Part shown: positions 1 through 7,872 of the stretch, in pieces | Layout of the letters: each line of letters opens with the position of its first letter | How positions within the stretch are numbered: the stretch's first letter is position 1 | Origin: Gardnerella vaginalis | Lineage (GTDB): Bacteria > Actinomycetota > Actinomycetes > Actinomycetales > Bifidobacteriaceae | NCBI RefSeq assembly: GCF_001563665.1 | Contig: NZ_KQ961862.1 | Span: 1-31,621 of the forward strand | Reading direction: 5' to 3' | Length of the DNA: 31,621 nt | Notes under the pieces: generated by a model | Database searches by the model: none | Seen by the model: the letters and a program-made list of their open reading frames with translations, nothing else | What the model was told of the DNA's origin: nothing | Program-made: the position numbers and the translations under genes

Positions 1-39
1 GACAAGTAACAGCCATTACTCACTAGTATGTAGACATAA

Positions 40-62
40 ACACATATGAAAAAAACATGTGT
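40..62 (-). terminator. weak hairpin downstream of alpha-amylase
   Basis: A 6-bp inverted repeat (ACACAT/ATGTGT, arms 40-45 and 57-62) is followed on the minus strand by TTTAT. It lies about 65 bp beyond the amylase stop. The stem is short and AT-rich, so this is only a possible terminator. Confidence 0.3.
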
Positions 63-94
63 GAAAAATCTTAAATCTGCCTAACTAATAGCAA
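63..94 (-). repeat. dispersed repeat, copy 1
   Basis: The minus strand of 63-94 matches the plus strand of 25464-25497 over about 33 nt, with one A/G substitution and one 2-nt indel. The shared core is TTAGTTAGGCAGA followed by TTTAAGATTTTTC. The other copy opens a structured element between a response regulator and a histidine kinase. Only one edge of the element appears to be present here. Confidence 0.65.
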
Positions 95-145
95 GGAAAA
101 TCCTGTCAACAAACCTACAAGATTATTTCTAATTAGATGTAGAAG
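93..145 (-). repeat. left inverted repeat flanking amylase gene
   Basis: This stretch is an imperfect reverse complement of 1889-1940. The identical blocks are GGAAAAT (95-101), AAACCTACAAGATTAT (111-126) and CTAATTAGATG (129-139). The repeat overlaps the amylase stop codon (129-131) and its last codons. Its partner lies between the amylase promoter and the sortase gene. Confidence 0.75.
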
Positions 146-1787
146 ATACAGAAGAATTCTTAAGTTTTGTGGAGCGAAGCACAATATGCCTGTTAATCAA
201 GAAAGCAAACACCAAAGCGATAATAACAAAAATCCAAACAATCATAGTTCGTCTAGAAGAATCCCCAAAGTTTTTCACAGCTTTAACATGAATAGCAACA
301 GCAGAATTAGCTGGAATCGTAGTATCAATTTTCCCATCGCTAACATTAACAGTACTATCGCATTTGTTTGAAACATAAACGTTGCAATACTCTCCGTCAG
401 GCAAATCAGTCTTATATGAAACTTTATGAGGATTGTCAGTATTGTTTATAGCCAAAAATCCTTTATTCTCACGACTAAAAGCAATATTATTATCATCGTC
501 ATCTTGCCATTTAGTCACCTTCGTGCCTTTAACAGCATTATAGAATCCAATCATTCCGCGAATTGAAGTCCAACGCTGAGTACACTGCCAATTGGAATCC
601 TTGCCACAAGTCACATTCGGAACGGATGTAACGGTAGCACCAGGAGCACCCTCATCACGTTTCGCAAACTTATATCCAGAATAAATATTAGGAGTGCCAT
701 AAGGGTAAGCGAGCATAAAAGCATTAGCTAACTCATATTTTTCAGCATCCTTATAAGTAAGAACGCGAGTTGAGCTATCACGCTCAGTATCCCAATTCGT
801 AACGAAAATAGCAGCTTTATCGCTAGGAATAAGATTGTCTGTAATATGTTTCAAATTTTCAATAGAACCATAAAAATAATTACGCAAACGATGTGAATAC
901 TCAAATTCGTCAACTTCACCAGTTGCAAGATATTGATCCGGCTGAACTTTTTTAGAGCCATTAATATCGCCAATAGTTTCTTGCATCCACCAAATTTTAT
1001 CTGGAGTATTATGAGCTGCTAAAGCAGCAGCTTGTTTGATTCCTTTTACATCCTCCGGAGACATATGTTTAACAGCGTCCACACGGAAACCAGCAACACC
1101 AAGATTCAAAAGCTTAGCAAAATACTTACCTAAAACTTCACGCACGTGCGCCTTAGAAGTGTCCAAGTCGAGCAATCCAACAAGCCTATAATTCCACACT
1201 TGTTCAGAATCATTATAGTTGCTAATGCTTTCAGCTATTTGATGGAAATCGTCCTTAGTGTATCCAGCGTCTGTAAAAGTTTGAGTAGACGCATCATACT
1301 TACTTCCACCAACACCAACAGTATCTTTATTATCAAAACCAGTCATATGGTTAATAACAGCATCAGCAATAATTCCAACGCCCTTAGCTTTGCAAGTAGT
1401 AATCATATGCTTAAACTCAGCTTCAGTGCCAAGCTTAGAATTTAAGCTATAGCTCACAGGCTGATAAGAAGTCCACCAAGCTTCACCTTTAATATGATCT
1501 TGAGGAGGAGAAACCTGAACATACTTCACACCTTCAGGACCATAAGTTTGTTCACATTCCTTAGCAACACTATTCCAATTCTGCTGAAAAGCAGTAACAA
1601 TAACACCCTTAGAAAAGGCAAGACTTTTACTATCTGCAGATGAAGCAAACGCTGAATTAAAAGGGATGATTGATAATGCTAATAATGCTAACGATGATAT
1701 GAAAGCAATTATCGCATACGATTTTATATTCGTCTTATTTTCGCGTATTTTGCACATCTTTACGCAAAACTTTGCATTATGGATCAT
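129..1787 (-). CDS. secreted, membrane-tethered GH13 alpha-amylase
   Basis: This glycoside hydrolase family 13 enzyme should cleave alpha-1,4 links in starch or glycogen outside the cell. I chose the ATG at 1787 because AAAGGA lies just upstream; an in-frame ATG at 1814 has no such site. Numbered from 1787 (552 aa), a signal segment spans about 22-48. The GH13 motifs follow in order: DAVINH (142-147), GFRVDAVKH (233-241, nucleophile D236), the acid/base E270 in MQETIG, and FVTNWDTER (328-336, D333). The family normally has His where W332 sits in the last motif. A hydrophobic segment near the C-terminus followed by a basic tail should anchor the protein. There is no LPxTG motif, so the adjacent sortase is not expected to process it. 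The gene follows the sortase gene but has its own TATAAT-containing upstream region. The family call is secure; the exact specificity is not. Confidence 0.9.
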   Translation of the reverse strand: MIHNAKFCVKMCKIRENKTNIKSYAIIAFISSLALLALSIIPFNSAFASSADSKSLAFSKGVIVTAFQQNWNSVAKECEQTYGPEGVKYVQVSPPQDHIKGEAWWTSYQPVSYSLNSKLGTEAEFKHMITTCKAKGVGIIADAVINHMTGFDNKDTVGVGGSKYDASTQTFTDAGYTKDDFHQIAESISNYNDSEQVWNYRLVGLLDLDTSKAHVREVLGKYFAKLLNLGVAGFRVDAVKHMSPEDVKGIKQAAALAAHNTPDKIWWMQETIGDINGSKKVQPDQYLATGEVDEFEYSHRLRNYFYGSIENLKHITDNLIPSDKAAIFVTNWDTERDSSTRVLTYKDAEKYELANAFMLAYPYGTPNIYSGYKFAKRDEGAPGATVTSVPNVTCGKDSNWQCTQRWTSIRGMIGFYNAVKGTKVTKWQDDDDNNIAFSRENKGFLAINNTDNPHKVSYKTDLPDGEYCNVYVSNKCDSTVNVSDGKIDTTIPANSAVAIHVKAVKNFGDSSRRTMIVWIFVIIALVFAFLINRHIVLRSTKLKNSSVSSTSN

Positions 1788-1815
1788 CTTTGTTCCTTTC
1801 AAACATTGCAACACA

Positions 1816-1827
1816 AGCGTTCACGCT
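1816..1827. promoter_or_regulatory. possible operator dyad upstream of amylase
   Basis: The 12-bp dyad AGCGT-TC-ACGCT lies between a TATAAT box (minus strand, 1844-1839) and the amylase start at 1787. That is where a repressor would act. LacI-type operators usually centre on CG, and this one does not, so the assignment is weak. Confidence 0.35.
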
Positions 1828-1838
1828 AAACGTTATTT

Positions 1839-1844
1839 ATTATA
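1839..1844 (-). promoter_or_regulatory. putative -10 box of the amylase promoter
   Basis: TATAAT on the minus strand lies about 52 bp upstream of the chosen amylase start. I see no good -35 at 16-18 bp spacing. Confidence 0.4.
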
Positions 1845-1888
1845 TTCTTTATTAACGCAAAACTTAATAATCCGTTTTCATGTGTTTC

Positions 1889-1940
1889 ATCTGCTGCATC
1901 TAATTAGCGATAATCTTGTAGGTTTACAGAATTTTCCTAT
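1889..1940 (+). repeat. right inverted repeat flanking amylase gene
   Basis: This is the partner of 93-145. Its blocks, read on the plus strand, are CATCTAATTAG (1897-1907), ATAATCTTGTAGGTTT (1910-1925) and ATTTTCC (1931-1937). It lies between the sortase stop and the amylase promoter, so the two repeats bracket the whole amylase transcription unit. Confidence 0.75.
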
Positions 1941-1956
1941 TGATTGTTGCTGAAAA

Positions 1957-2892
1957 CTAGTTGAGAATTAAATGCTTAGCGCGTTGCAAGCGATTGCGTT
2001 TATGTTTTTGAACCATAGCAATAATCATAGTAGTGAGAATAATTGCACAACTAATTACAGCTATTAAAAACATCGTCATCCAGAACGGCCATTGCAAAGA
2101 GTCTTTTGGCAACTCTACAGGATTCGGCAATATACGATACCCAGTTACTAAAAGCCTCTGAGTATTAACTCCATACGGAGTACAAGTAAGAAGTGTTGCT
2201 AAGTCACGCCCATGTTCGCGTTGAAGCAATCTAATATCATGTGGGTCAACGATGCTAATACGGAACACTTTGTACTGTAATGTTTCTCCTTGCACGTCAA
2301 AGTAGAAGAAGTCGCCTTTTTTAATATCAACTAAAGCATCAAACATTGTTGCATCCGGCAAACCAGTATGCGCTGTAACAACAGTGTGACGATTATTACC
2401 GCCAACAGGCAAATCTGTGCCATACAAGTGGCCTGCACCTTTAGCTAAAACATCTTGCGAACTTCCGTGATAAATCGGCAATTTCACGCCAATTTTAGGG
2501 ATTTTCACAATGCCCATAATTCCCATCGGCTCAGCCAATTGCTTTATATAATCTTTATATTCAGGAGTTTGCATATAATCTGTAGTTCCGTTATAAGGAT
2601 CAACAGTGATAATAGACTTGTGACGCTTGTTATAACTACGAGCTGCTTGTAAAATTTTCTTTCTAGCTCTCTCAGTCTTCTTTCGACTTAAACGATCATA
2701 AGCGACGGAAATCTCCTTCGACACTTTGTTGTTCCACAATGTTGATGCAACTGGGTAAGTGAAACATAGTATTGCAGCGAGAGCGAGAATAATTGGCTCT
2801 AGAATTCTACGCAAATGTGATTTTTTGCGCTTGCGCGAAACAATTTTGTTGAAGGGAGCACATAATTTTTTAACAGCATTGTTTAATTTCAT
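1957..2892 (-). CDS. class C (pilus-assembly) sortase
   Basis: This membrane transpeptidase joins pilin subunits through LPxTG-type signals and the pilin-motif lysine. At 311 aa it has class C features: an N-terminal membrane segment (about 29-51) and a DPY lid motif (98-100) in the region before the catalytic domain. The catalytic residues follow: H175 in VVTAHTGLP, C237 in LLTCTPYGVNT and R246. A second membrane segment lies near residues 268-292. The start is supported by GAGGA just upstream. It is the third gene of the tip adhesin-backbone pilin-sortase cluster, separated from the backbone gene by a strong hairpin. The family is clear; which cluster subunits it polymerises is inferred from context. 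Confidence 0.93.
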   Translation of the reverse strand: MKLNNAVKKLCAPFNKIVSRKRKKSHLRRILEPIILALAAILCFTYPVASTLWNNKVSKEISVAYDRLSRKKTERARKKILQAARSYNKRHKSIITVDPYNGTTDYMQTPEYKDYIKQLAEPMGIMGIVKIPKIGVKLPIYHGSSQDVLAKGAGHLYGTDLPVGGNNRHTVVTAHTGLPDATMFDALVDIKKGDFFYFDVQGETLQYKVFRISIVDPHDIRLLQREHGRDLATLLTCTPYGVNTQRLLVTGYRILPNPVELPKDSLQWPFWMTMFLIAVISCAIILTTMIIAMVQKHKRNRLQRAKHLILN

Positions 2893-2972
2893 GCTTCCTC
2901 GTTTTCTTAATGTTTATGTAAGTAATTTATTGTGCGTTGCGCGAGTTTGGGATTTTTCTCTTGATAGAGCAA

Positions 2973-3008
2973 GTGAGTCTAGGATTTATCTAAAAACCCT
3001 AGACTCAC
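2973..3008 (-). terminator. 11-bp hairpin between backbone pilin and sortase
   Basis: This is a perfect stem of GTGAGTCTAGG (2973-2983) and CCTAGACTCAC (2998-3008) with a 14-nt loop, about 40 nt past the backbone pilin stop. No uridine run follows on the minus strand. It may be a partial terminator or a 3'-stabilising hairpin that sets pilin above sortase levels, rather than a full stop. Confidence 0.55.
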
Positions 3009-3048
3009 ACTTTGTTATTGGACTACAAAGCCAGTTTTAGAAAACAAA

Positions 3049-4935
3049 TCAAGCTGTCTTCTGTTCTTCTTCCTTACGGTTTTTAATGTAAAGAATCACG
3101 CTAGCAGAAATCAAACCAATGCCAGCTAACGCGAAAATCAACACACCAGCAGCACCAGTTGCAGGAAGGTTGAACCAGAAGTAGGTCTTACCGTCTTTGC
3201 TTCCCTTACTACTAAGTGGAAGGTCTTCAAACTCTTCTGGCGTAGCAGAATCTTTCTGAACAGTCACTTCGTGTACTTCAGGAGAAAGCGCGTAACCTTG
3301 AGGAGCTTCAACCTCAACAAGATAAACAGTGTCTTTCGCACGAACCTTGTATGGAGTTGTGAAGTTACCTTTAGCGTCTGTTGCAGCAGTAGTCTTTAGA
3401 TCAGTAGTAGCGCCAGCTTGTGAATCTTTAGGAGCATCAGCAAGAGTTGATGCAGCTTCACACTCTGGGATTTCGCTTGCTTTCTTGGTAAGATCCGCAA
3501 GTCCTTTAGCGCAAGCCTTAGCCTTATCTTTATCAGCGAAAATCCTGAACTTAGCACCTGCAAGATCAGTCTTAGTGTTGCCATTCATGTAGTACTTGTG
3601 AACTTGAAGGAAGCCAAAGTCAATAGTCGCGTTAGATTTTTCACCGTCAGGAATGATTGGAGAAGGTGCCTTCTCACTCTTTTCATGAGCTGGGAAGAAA
3701 CCAGACTTGTTTACAATCTCATCCTGCGATTTATCATTCTCAGCAACAGAACCATTAGTCACTTTAGTGTTCTTATAAGTATCGCTAAGCTCAAACTCGA
3801 GATTTACTTCAACATTAACAGTGTCACCGTTATTCTTGCAAGCGTTTATAGCGCCAGCAATCTTTTCAAGACCTGCCTTCTCGAACTTAACTAAAATACG
3901 AGTGTGACCAGCAACAAGACCTCTCTGATTTTCATTAGCATCATCATTCTTGTAATTCTCTTGAGTGCTGTTCGCAATAGGTTCTTCTACCTTGTAATAG
4001 GTAGTAGTGTCATCATTCGTAACCTCTTCGCCGTTAATCTTCACGCTCTTCACAACAGTTTTATCGATAGTCTTGAAAGCAGCAGTTGGAGCATCATCGA
4101 AGACTTTATAACCTTGAAGATCTTCAGAAGTCAAAGTCTTTTCAGACTTAAATTTGTTCACTTTTGCAGTAATAGTGAATGGTACTTTATCCTTAACGCT
4201 TGCGAACTTAGCCTTATCGTAAACCTTCTCAATAGAGTCAGAAGTACTCATATTCTTCGGGTAAACAGTAGGGTTATAGTTATACTTCACACTCGTCTTA
4301 ACATTATCGCCCTCGCCTGTTGTAGTGTACTCTGGCAAAGGAAGCGTCATATAGAAGGATTTCGTATCAGAAACCATGTAACCGGTAGGCACTTGAGTTT
4401 CCTCAACCTTGTACAAGCCAAGAGCCTTATTTTCGAACTTTACTTGACCGTCCTCGCCAGTTTCTGCACTTTCAAATACATTCTGACCGTCACCAGATTT
4501 TGTAGTTCCAAGCGTAATTTCATCGCCATTTTCTTTAATAGTGTGATTATTTAGCTTAGAAACAAGTTTCGCAATCTTCTGCCAAGACTCAAATTTGCTA
4601 AGATCTAAAGTAACGTTTTCGTTTCCTTCCTTAACAGAAGTGACTTTAGTCAACGTGAACTTAGCGCCTTTAAGTGGCTTAAAACCAGCTGGGCATTGTG
4701 TCTGAGAAGTATCTTGATCATCAGCTTTCTTCTTCTCACACTTAAGAATGGTTATAGTACCAGTTTTAGGAGCTTTCTCATCCCACGGATCCTTAGATTG
4801 ACCGCCTTGAGGAACATACTTAGGATGAGCAGCCCACGCAACTCCGGACACGGTTACAGCGCCGGCGATGCACAGCGTGCCAGCCATCGCAAGCGAAACT
4901 AGTGTCGCTGCGAATTTTCTTGAGAATCTATTCAT
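3049..4935 (-). CDS. LPxTG-anchored backbone pilin (isopeptide-rich fimbrial subunit)
   Basis: This should be the main shaft subunit of a sortase-assembled pilus. The start at 4935 (628 aa) is set by a strong AAAGGAGA ribosome site; an in-frame ATG at 5031 lacks one. A signal peptide ends near AWA|AHP (about residue 35). The pilin motif YPKN carries the likely polymerisation lysine K227. CnaB-like regions lie near residues 58-190 and in the last 170 residues. E-box-like sequences are YKVEETQVPTGY and YLVEVEAPQGY, as expected for self-formed isopeptide bonds. The C-terminus has LPATG (590-594), a hydrophobic helix and a charged tail. It lies between the tip adhesin and sortase genes. The upstream gap of about 250 bp may hold its own promoter, but none is convincing. 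Confidence 0.93.
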   Translation of the reverse strand: MNRFSRKFAATLVSLAMAGTLCIAGAVTVSGVAWAAHPKYVPQGGQSKDPWDEKAPKTGTITILKCEKKKADDQDTSQTQCPAGFKPLKGAKFTLTKVTSVKEGNENVTLDLSKFESWQKIAKLVSKLNNHTIKENGDEITLGTTKSGDGQNVFESAETGEDGQVKFENKALGLYKVEETQVPTGYMVSDTKSFYMTLPLPEYTTTGEGDNVKTSVKYNYNPTVYPKNMSTSDSIEKVYDKAKFASVKDKVPFTITAKVNKFKSEKTLTSEDLQGYKVFDDAPTAAFKTIDKTVVKSVKINGEEVTNDDTTTYYKVEEPIANSTQENYKNDDANENQRGLVAGHTRILVKFEKAGLEKIAGAINACKNNGDTVNVEVNLEFELSDTYKNTKVTNGSVAENDKSQDEIVNKSGFFPAHEKSEKAPSPIIPDGEKSNATIDFGFLQVHKYYMNGNTKTDLAGAKFRIFADKDKAKACAKGLADLTKKASEIPECEAASTLADAPKDSQAGATTDLKTTAATDAKGNFTTPYKVRAKDTVYLVEVEAPQGYALSPEVHEVTVQKDSATPEEFEDLPLSSKGSKDGKTYFWFNLPATGAAGVLIFALAGIGLISASVILYIKNRKEEEQKTA

Positions 4936-5015
4936 ATTATCTCCTTTTCTCACGCTTCTAATGGAAGTTGAGTTAAGTTGTTTTGTTTTTGTGTTTGTTA
5001 CTATGTGTTCGTTTG

Positions 5016-5055
5016 AGTACCGATTCTGCACTTGTTTACGTACTTACTCGGTACT
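5016..5055 (-). other. inverted repeat in leader of backbone pilin gene
   Basis: AGTACCG (5016-5022) and CGGTACT (5049-5055) form a 7-bp stem with a 26-nt loop, about 80-120 bp upstream of the backbone pilin start. It could shape the leader mRNA. No uridine run follows, so it is not a typical terminator. Confidence 0.3.
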
Positions 5056-5188
5056 TTCTATGTTTGTTTTCTGTTTGTTTTGACTACCCTGGATATATTG
5101 GATTAGTTAATCTAGTTATGTTTTTATTTTCGCTACGCGTAGTACACGGATACACGAGCAAAACTTGATTATGTAGGCAGCTTTCACA

Positions 5189-7723
5189 TCAGCATCGCCG
5201 CCTTCCATTTAGAATTGAATGGCAACGCTTCATTGAATCGGAAACAAAATAAATAGCAATCAAAGTTGTAACGAGAGCGCAAAGCACGCTCAAAAACATG
5301 TTCCAACCGCGCGCTCCAGCATTAGGAAGACTAAACTTAACAACTTGAATTTTAAGCATGTACTTCTGCCAATCAGTGCCCTGCTTAAAATCAGCAAACT
5401 TAGCTTTATTGCTGCCTTCTAACAAAGAGTCACCATTTGGTATGACGCTATTATTCTTAAAGCTAGTTTCGTAAGCTTTCCAAGCATCAGATTCAAGCAC
5501 ATTCTGTTTTAACGCGTAAACAACGCACTGGTAATCGCCAACTTCTTCAGGCTTTATACTCGCTTCTATATTAGTTCGCGCAGCAACATTCTTGTTATCA
5601 GATGACGTGCATTGTGTATTGCCTTTAGAGTCAGTAACGCAAGGCTCTTGATCGCTAGGCAAAGTAACACCAAGACCTGCAATACTAGTGCTCCAAGTCT
5701 TGTATTCAAGTAAATCCAGTTGCTGTTCAGATTGAGAAGATTGTGATCCAGAAGGCGAGCTTGGCGAGCCAGCGCCAGTATTAGCACCATTCGAGCCAGC
5801 ACTGCTATTACCGTCAGTTGAGCCAGCGCTTCCGGTACCAGTACCAGTACCAGTAGAATTATTCTTCTTCTCGCCTTTCGAGCACAGCATGCGCAAAGTA
5901 ATCTTCGAGTTATTTGATTGCGAAATTGCATCAATAAACGGATTGATTTCAGCACCTCTTATAAGAGAGAAACTGTAACTTCCATCAGCCAAAGCAGCAG
6001 GCAGACTTCCATTGGCATTTTTAAACGGATACACTTTCAGACTAAGATCCTTACCGCCAAACTGGATTGTTATAGTTTTATAATACCAGTCAACGCCTTG
6101 CTTAATATCATCAGTCTTCCACGCATTACTATCAACAATGTTTCCCTCAAACAGAGACTTCTTACCTTCATTAGTTTTGGAATTTTTCTTGAACTCTTCT
6201 ACCAGATTAGAGGGATGCTTGCCAGTTGCTTTGTCTTTTAAATTAGCATCCTTAAAAGCGAACACTGTGCACTCAAAAGTTCCAGCACTCGTAGGCGTGC
6301 CACTAATCCAGCTTTGAGAGCGCTCAGTATAAGGATCACTCTCATACACAGCAGAATCCTCTGCATTTTCATCAGGTCGATCCTTATTTTCCATATGCTT
6401 GAACTGAGTCTGCGTACCTAGACTCAAACCATTAACACTGTCTAACGTATAATTATCGCTACCATTTTCATGGCAAATCATATGATGATAGATAACACTA
6501 GGCTTTTTAGTAGATTTAGAATCAATAAAAAGATTATTAATAGAATCGTAAGTGTCTTTCTTGTCAGTACCGCCAGCACCTTGACTATTAGACTTTGGCT
6601 TTATAATAATTTTATTATCACTTACAGGAGTCTTATCCGTCTTATTCACAAAATCGTATAAGCTCAGCGTTAAATCACCGTCGTTCGGCACGTCAGATAC
6701 ATCAACTATTACACTTATTGTAACGGATATTTTTTCTTTTTTATTTTTGTAATATGCAAAAACTTTAAATCTATAACTACCGTAGTCCCACTTACCATTT
6801 GGACGCAAAGTTACAGAACCATCAAAGCCCTTTTGCTTTTCAGTATTCGAAACTTTGATAGTTTTACCATTTTCTGTTTTTTCAAAATTCACCCAACTTG
6901 GTACCGGATTGTTAGCAAACTTTCCTAATTCAAACCACACGCCGTCTAGTAGGTTAGTGGCTGGTATTTTCCCAGGTTTTAATTCGAACTTTGGAGTAAT
7001 AGTTCTAGGTTCACCACCACGCTTTATTAGAATAGTCTTACCATCATTATCTACAGTAGGACTACCAATATTGTAGCTAATATTGTAGCATGCACTTAAT
7101 GTGCTACACTCCTTCGCTTTTCTCACACTTCTGTTCATTGTGAGAAAAGCTTCCGTAAAAGCGTCTTTCTTTTGGTAGTCTTTAGCGTTTTGATTTGTAG
7201 CAGTCCCATCAGCCTTAGCCTTATTAACACCACTGTTACTATCAAGCTGCTGATTTTCAACAGGCTTTAGCTCACCATCATTCTTCTTTAAACTACTAGA
7301 AGAGCCAGCATTACTCTTATTAAGTTCAGCACTATTAGATCCACTCTGCTCATACTGCTTATTTGATTCACCATTGCTGTTAGTAGAACCAGCCTTCGCA
7401 CGCTCAGTCTTCTCAGTAGAAGTAGCACTTTCGCTAGCACTTAAAGCAGAAGTTGGAGCAATCAAAAAAGCAGCAAGCAAAGTTACACATGCAACAAATA
7501 ACGAAAGTAATGCTCTTATAACATGCGAAGTACAAGCGTTTTTGTATGATTTTACGAACGAGCTTTTATATGCATTTTTAGACGCGTTTTTGGACGCGTT
7601 TGAGCGCAAAGTGGCGCAAGAAGACCTTTTAGACTCTCTTGCAACGCTGGAGTTATAGTGGTGAGCGACAAAATCGCGAATCACACACGCACACTTTAAG
7701 AAACCATACTTCGGAGCAGTCAT
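5189..7723 (-). CDS. large surface adhesin, probable pilus tip protein
   Basis: I do not recognise a named family for this 844-aa protein. An AAGGAG site supports the start. About 68 residues, rich in Lys and Ser, precede the signal hydrophobic stretch (about 68-97), which is an unusually long leader. A low-complexity Ser/Asn/Lys-rich stretch and an Ig-like or Rib-like beta region follow. Then come two related modules, each with Cys residues: one ends in DIKQGVDWYYKTITIQF, the other in DFKQGTDWQKYMLKIQV. A Ser/Gly/Asn-rich linker with a Thr-Gly repeat separates them. The C-terminus has LPNAG (799-803), a membrane helix and basic residues. LPNAG differs from the backbone's LPATG in having Ala at the fourth position. 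Size and first place in the cluster suggest the tip subunit, which is inference. Confidence 0.85.
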   Translation of the reverse strand: MTAPKYGFLKCACVIRDFVAHHYNSSVARESKRSSCATLRSNASKNASKNAYKSSFVKSYKNACTSHVIRALLSLFVACVTLLAAFLIAPTSALSASESATSTEKTERAKAGSTNSNGESNKQYEQSGSNSAELNKSNAGSSSSLKKNDGELKPVENQQLDSNSGVNKAKADGTATNQNAKDYQKKDAFTEAFLTMNRSVRKAKECSTLSACYNISYNIGSPTVDNDGKTILIKRGGEPRTITPKFELKPGKIPATNLLDGVWFELGKFANNPVPSWVNFEKTENGKTIKVSNTEKQKGFDGSVTLRPNGKWDYGSYRFKVFAYYKNKKEKISVTISVIVDVSDVPNDGDLTLSLYDFVNKTDKTPVSDNKIIIKPKSNSQGAGGTDKKDTYDSINNLFIDSKSTKKPSVIYHHMICHENGSDNYTLDSVNGLSLGTQTQFKHMENKDRPDENAEDSAVYESDPYTERSQSWISGTPTSAGTFECTVFAFKDANLKDKATGKHPSNLVEEFKKNSKTNEGKKSLFEGNIVDSNAWKTDDIKQGVDWYYKTITIQFGGKDLSLKVYPFKNANGSLPAALADGSYSFSLIRGAEINPFIDAISQSNNSKITLRMLCSKGEKKNNSTGTGTGTGSAGSTDGNSSAGSNGANTGAGSPSSPSGSQSSQSEQQLDLLEYKTWSTSIAGLGVTLPSDQEPCVTDSKGNTQCTSSDNKNVAARTNIEASIKPEEVGDYQCVVYALKQNVLESDAWKAYETSFKNNSVIPNGDSLLEGSNKAKFADFKQGTDWQKYMLKIQVVKFSLPNAGARGWNMFLSVLCALVTTLIAIYFVSDSMKRCHSILNGRRRC

Positions 7724-7843
7724 AACTACTCTCCTTATGCTGTTATAAACGCTTTTCTTGAATACTCAAAATCCAACGCAACCTTCACAGATTGCACTAA
7801 ACCTTGCTGCACGGTAACCAAATATTCGCATTTACTTCTAGCG

Positions 7844-7872
7844 ACTATACCCCCCCCCATGGTTAATTTCAA
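7844..7872 (-). promoter_or_regulatory. pilus promoter with G9 tract in the spacer
   Basis: On the minus strand TTGAAA (7872-7867) and TATAGT (7849-7844) are exactly 17 bp apart. Nine of the 17 spacer bases are one G run (7858-7850, C on the plus strand). Transcription would start near 7837, giving a leader of about 115 nt before the adhesin start at 7723. Spacing of 17 bp is optimal for the housekeeping sigma factor, so the sequence as given should be ON. Slippage by one or two G would change the spacing and weaken the promoter. Confidence 0.8.

Noticed and set aside
93..1940. Insertion sequence with terminal inverted repeats around the amylase gene
   Set aside because: No transposase or integrase is coded between the repeats and no target-site duplication is visible. 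I keep only the neutral description of flanking inverted repeats.
3904..4554. Long plus-strand open frame opposite the backbone pilin
   Set aside because: It lies fully inside a well-supported gene on the other strand, has no family features, and results from AT-rich codon use.
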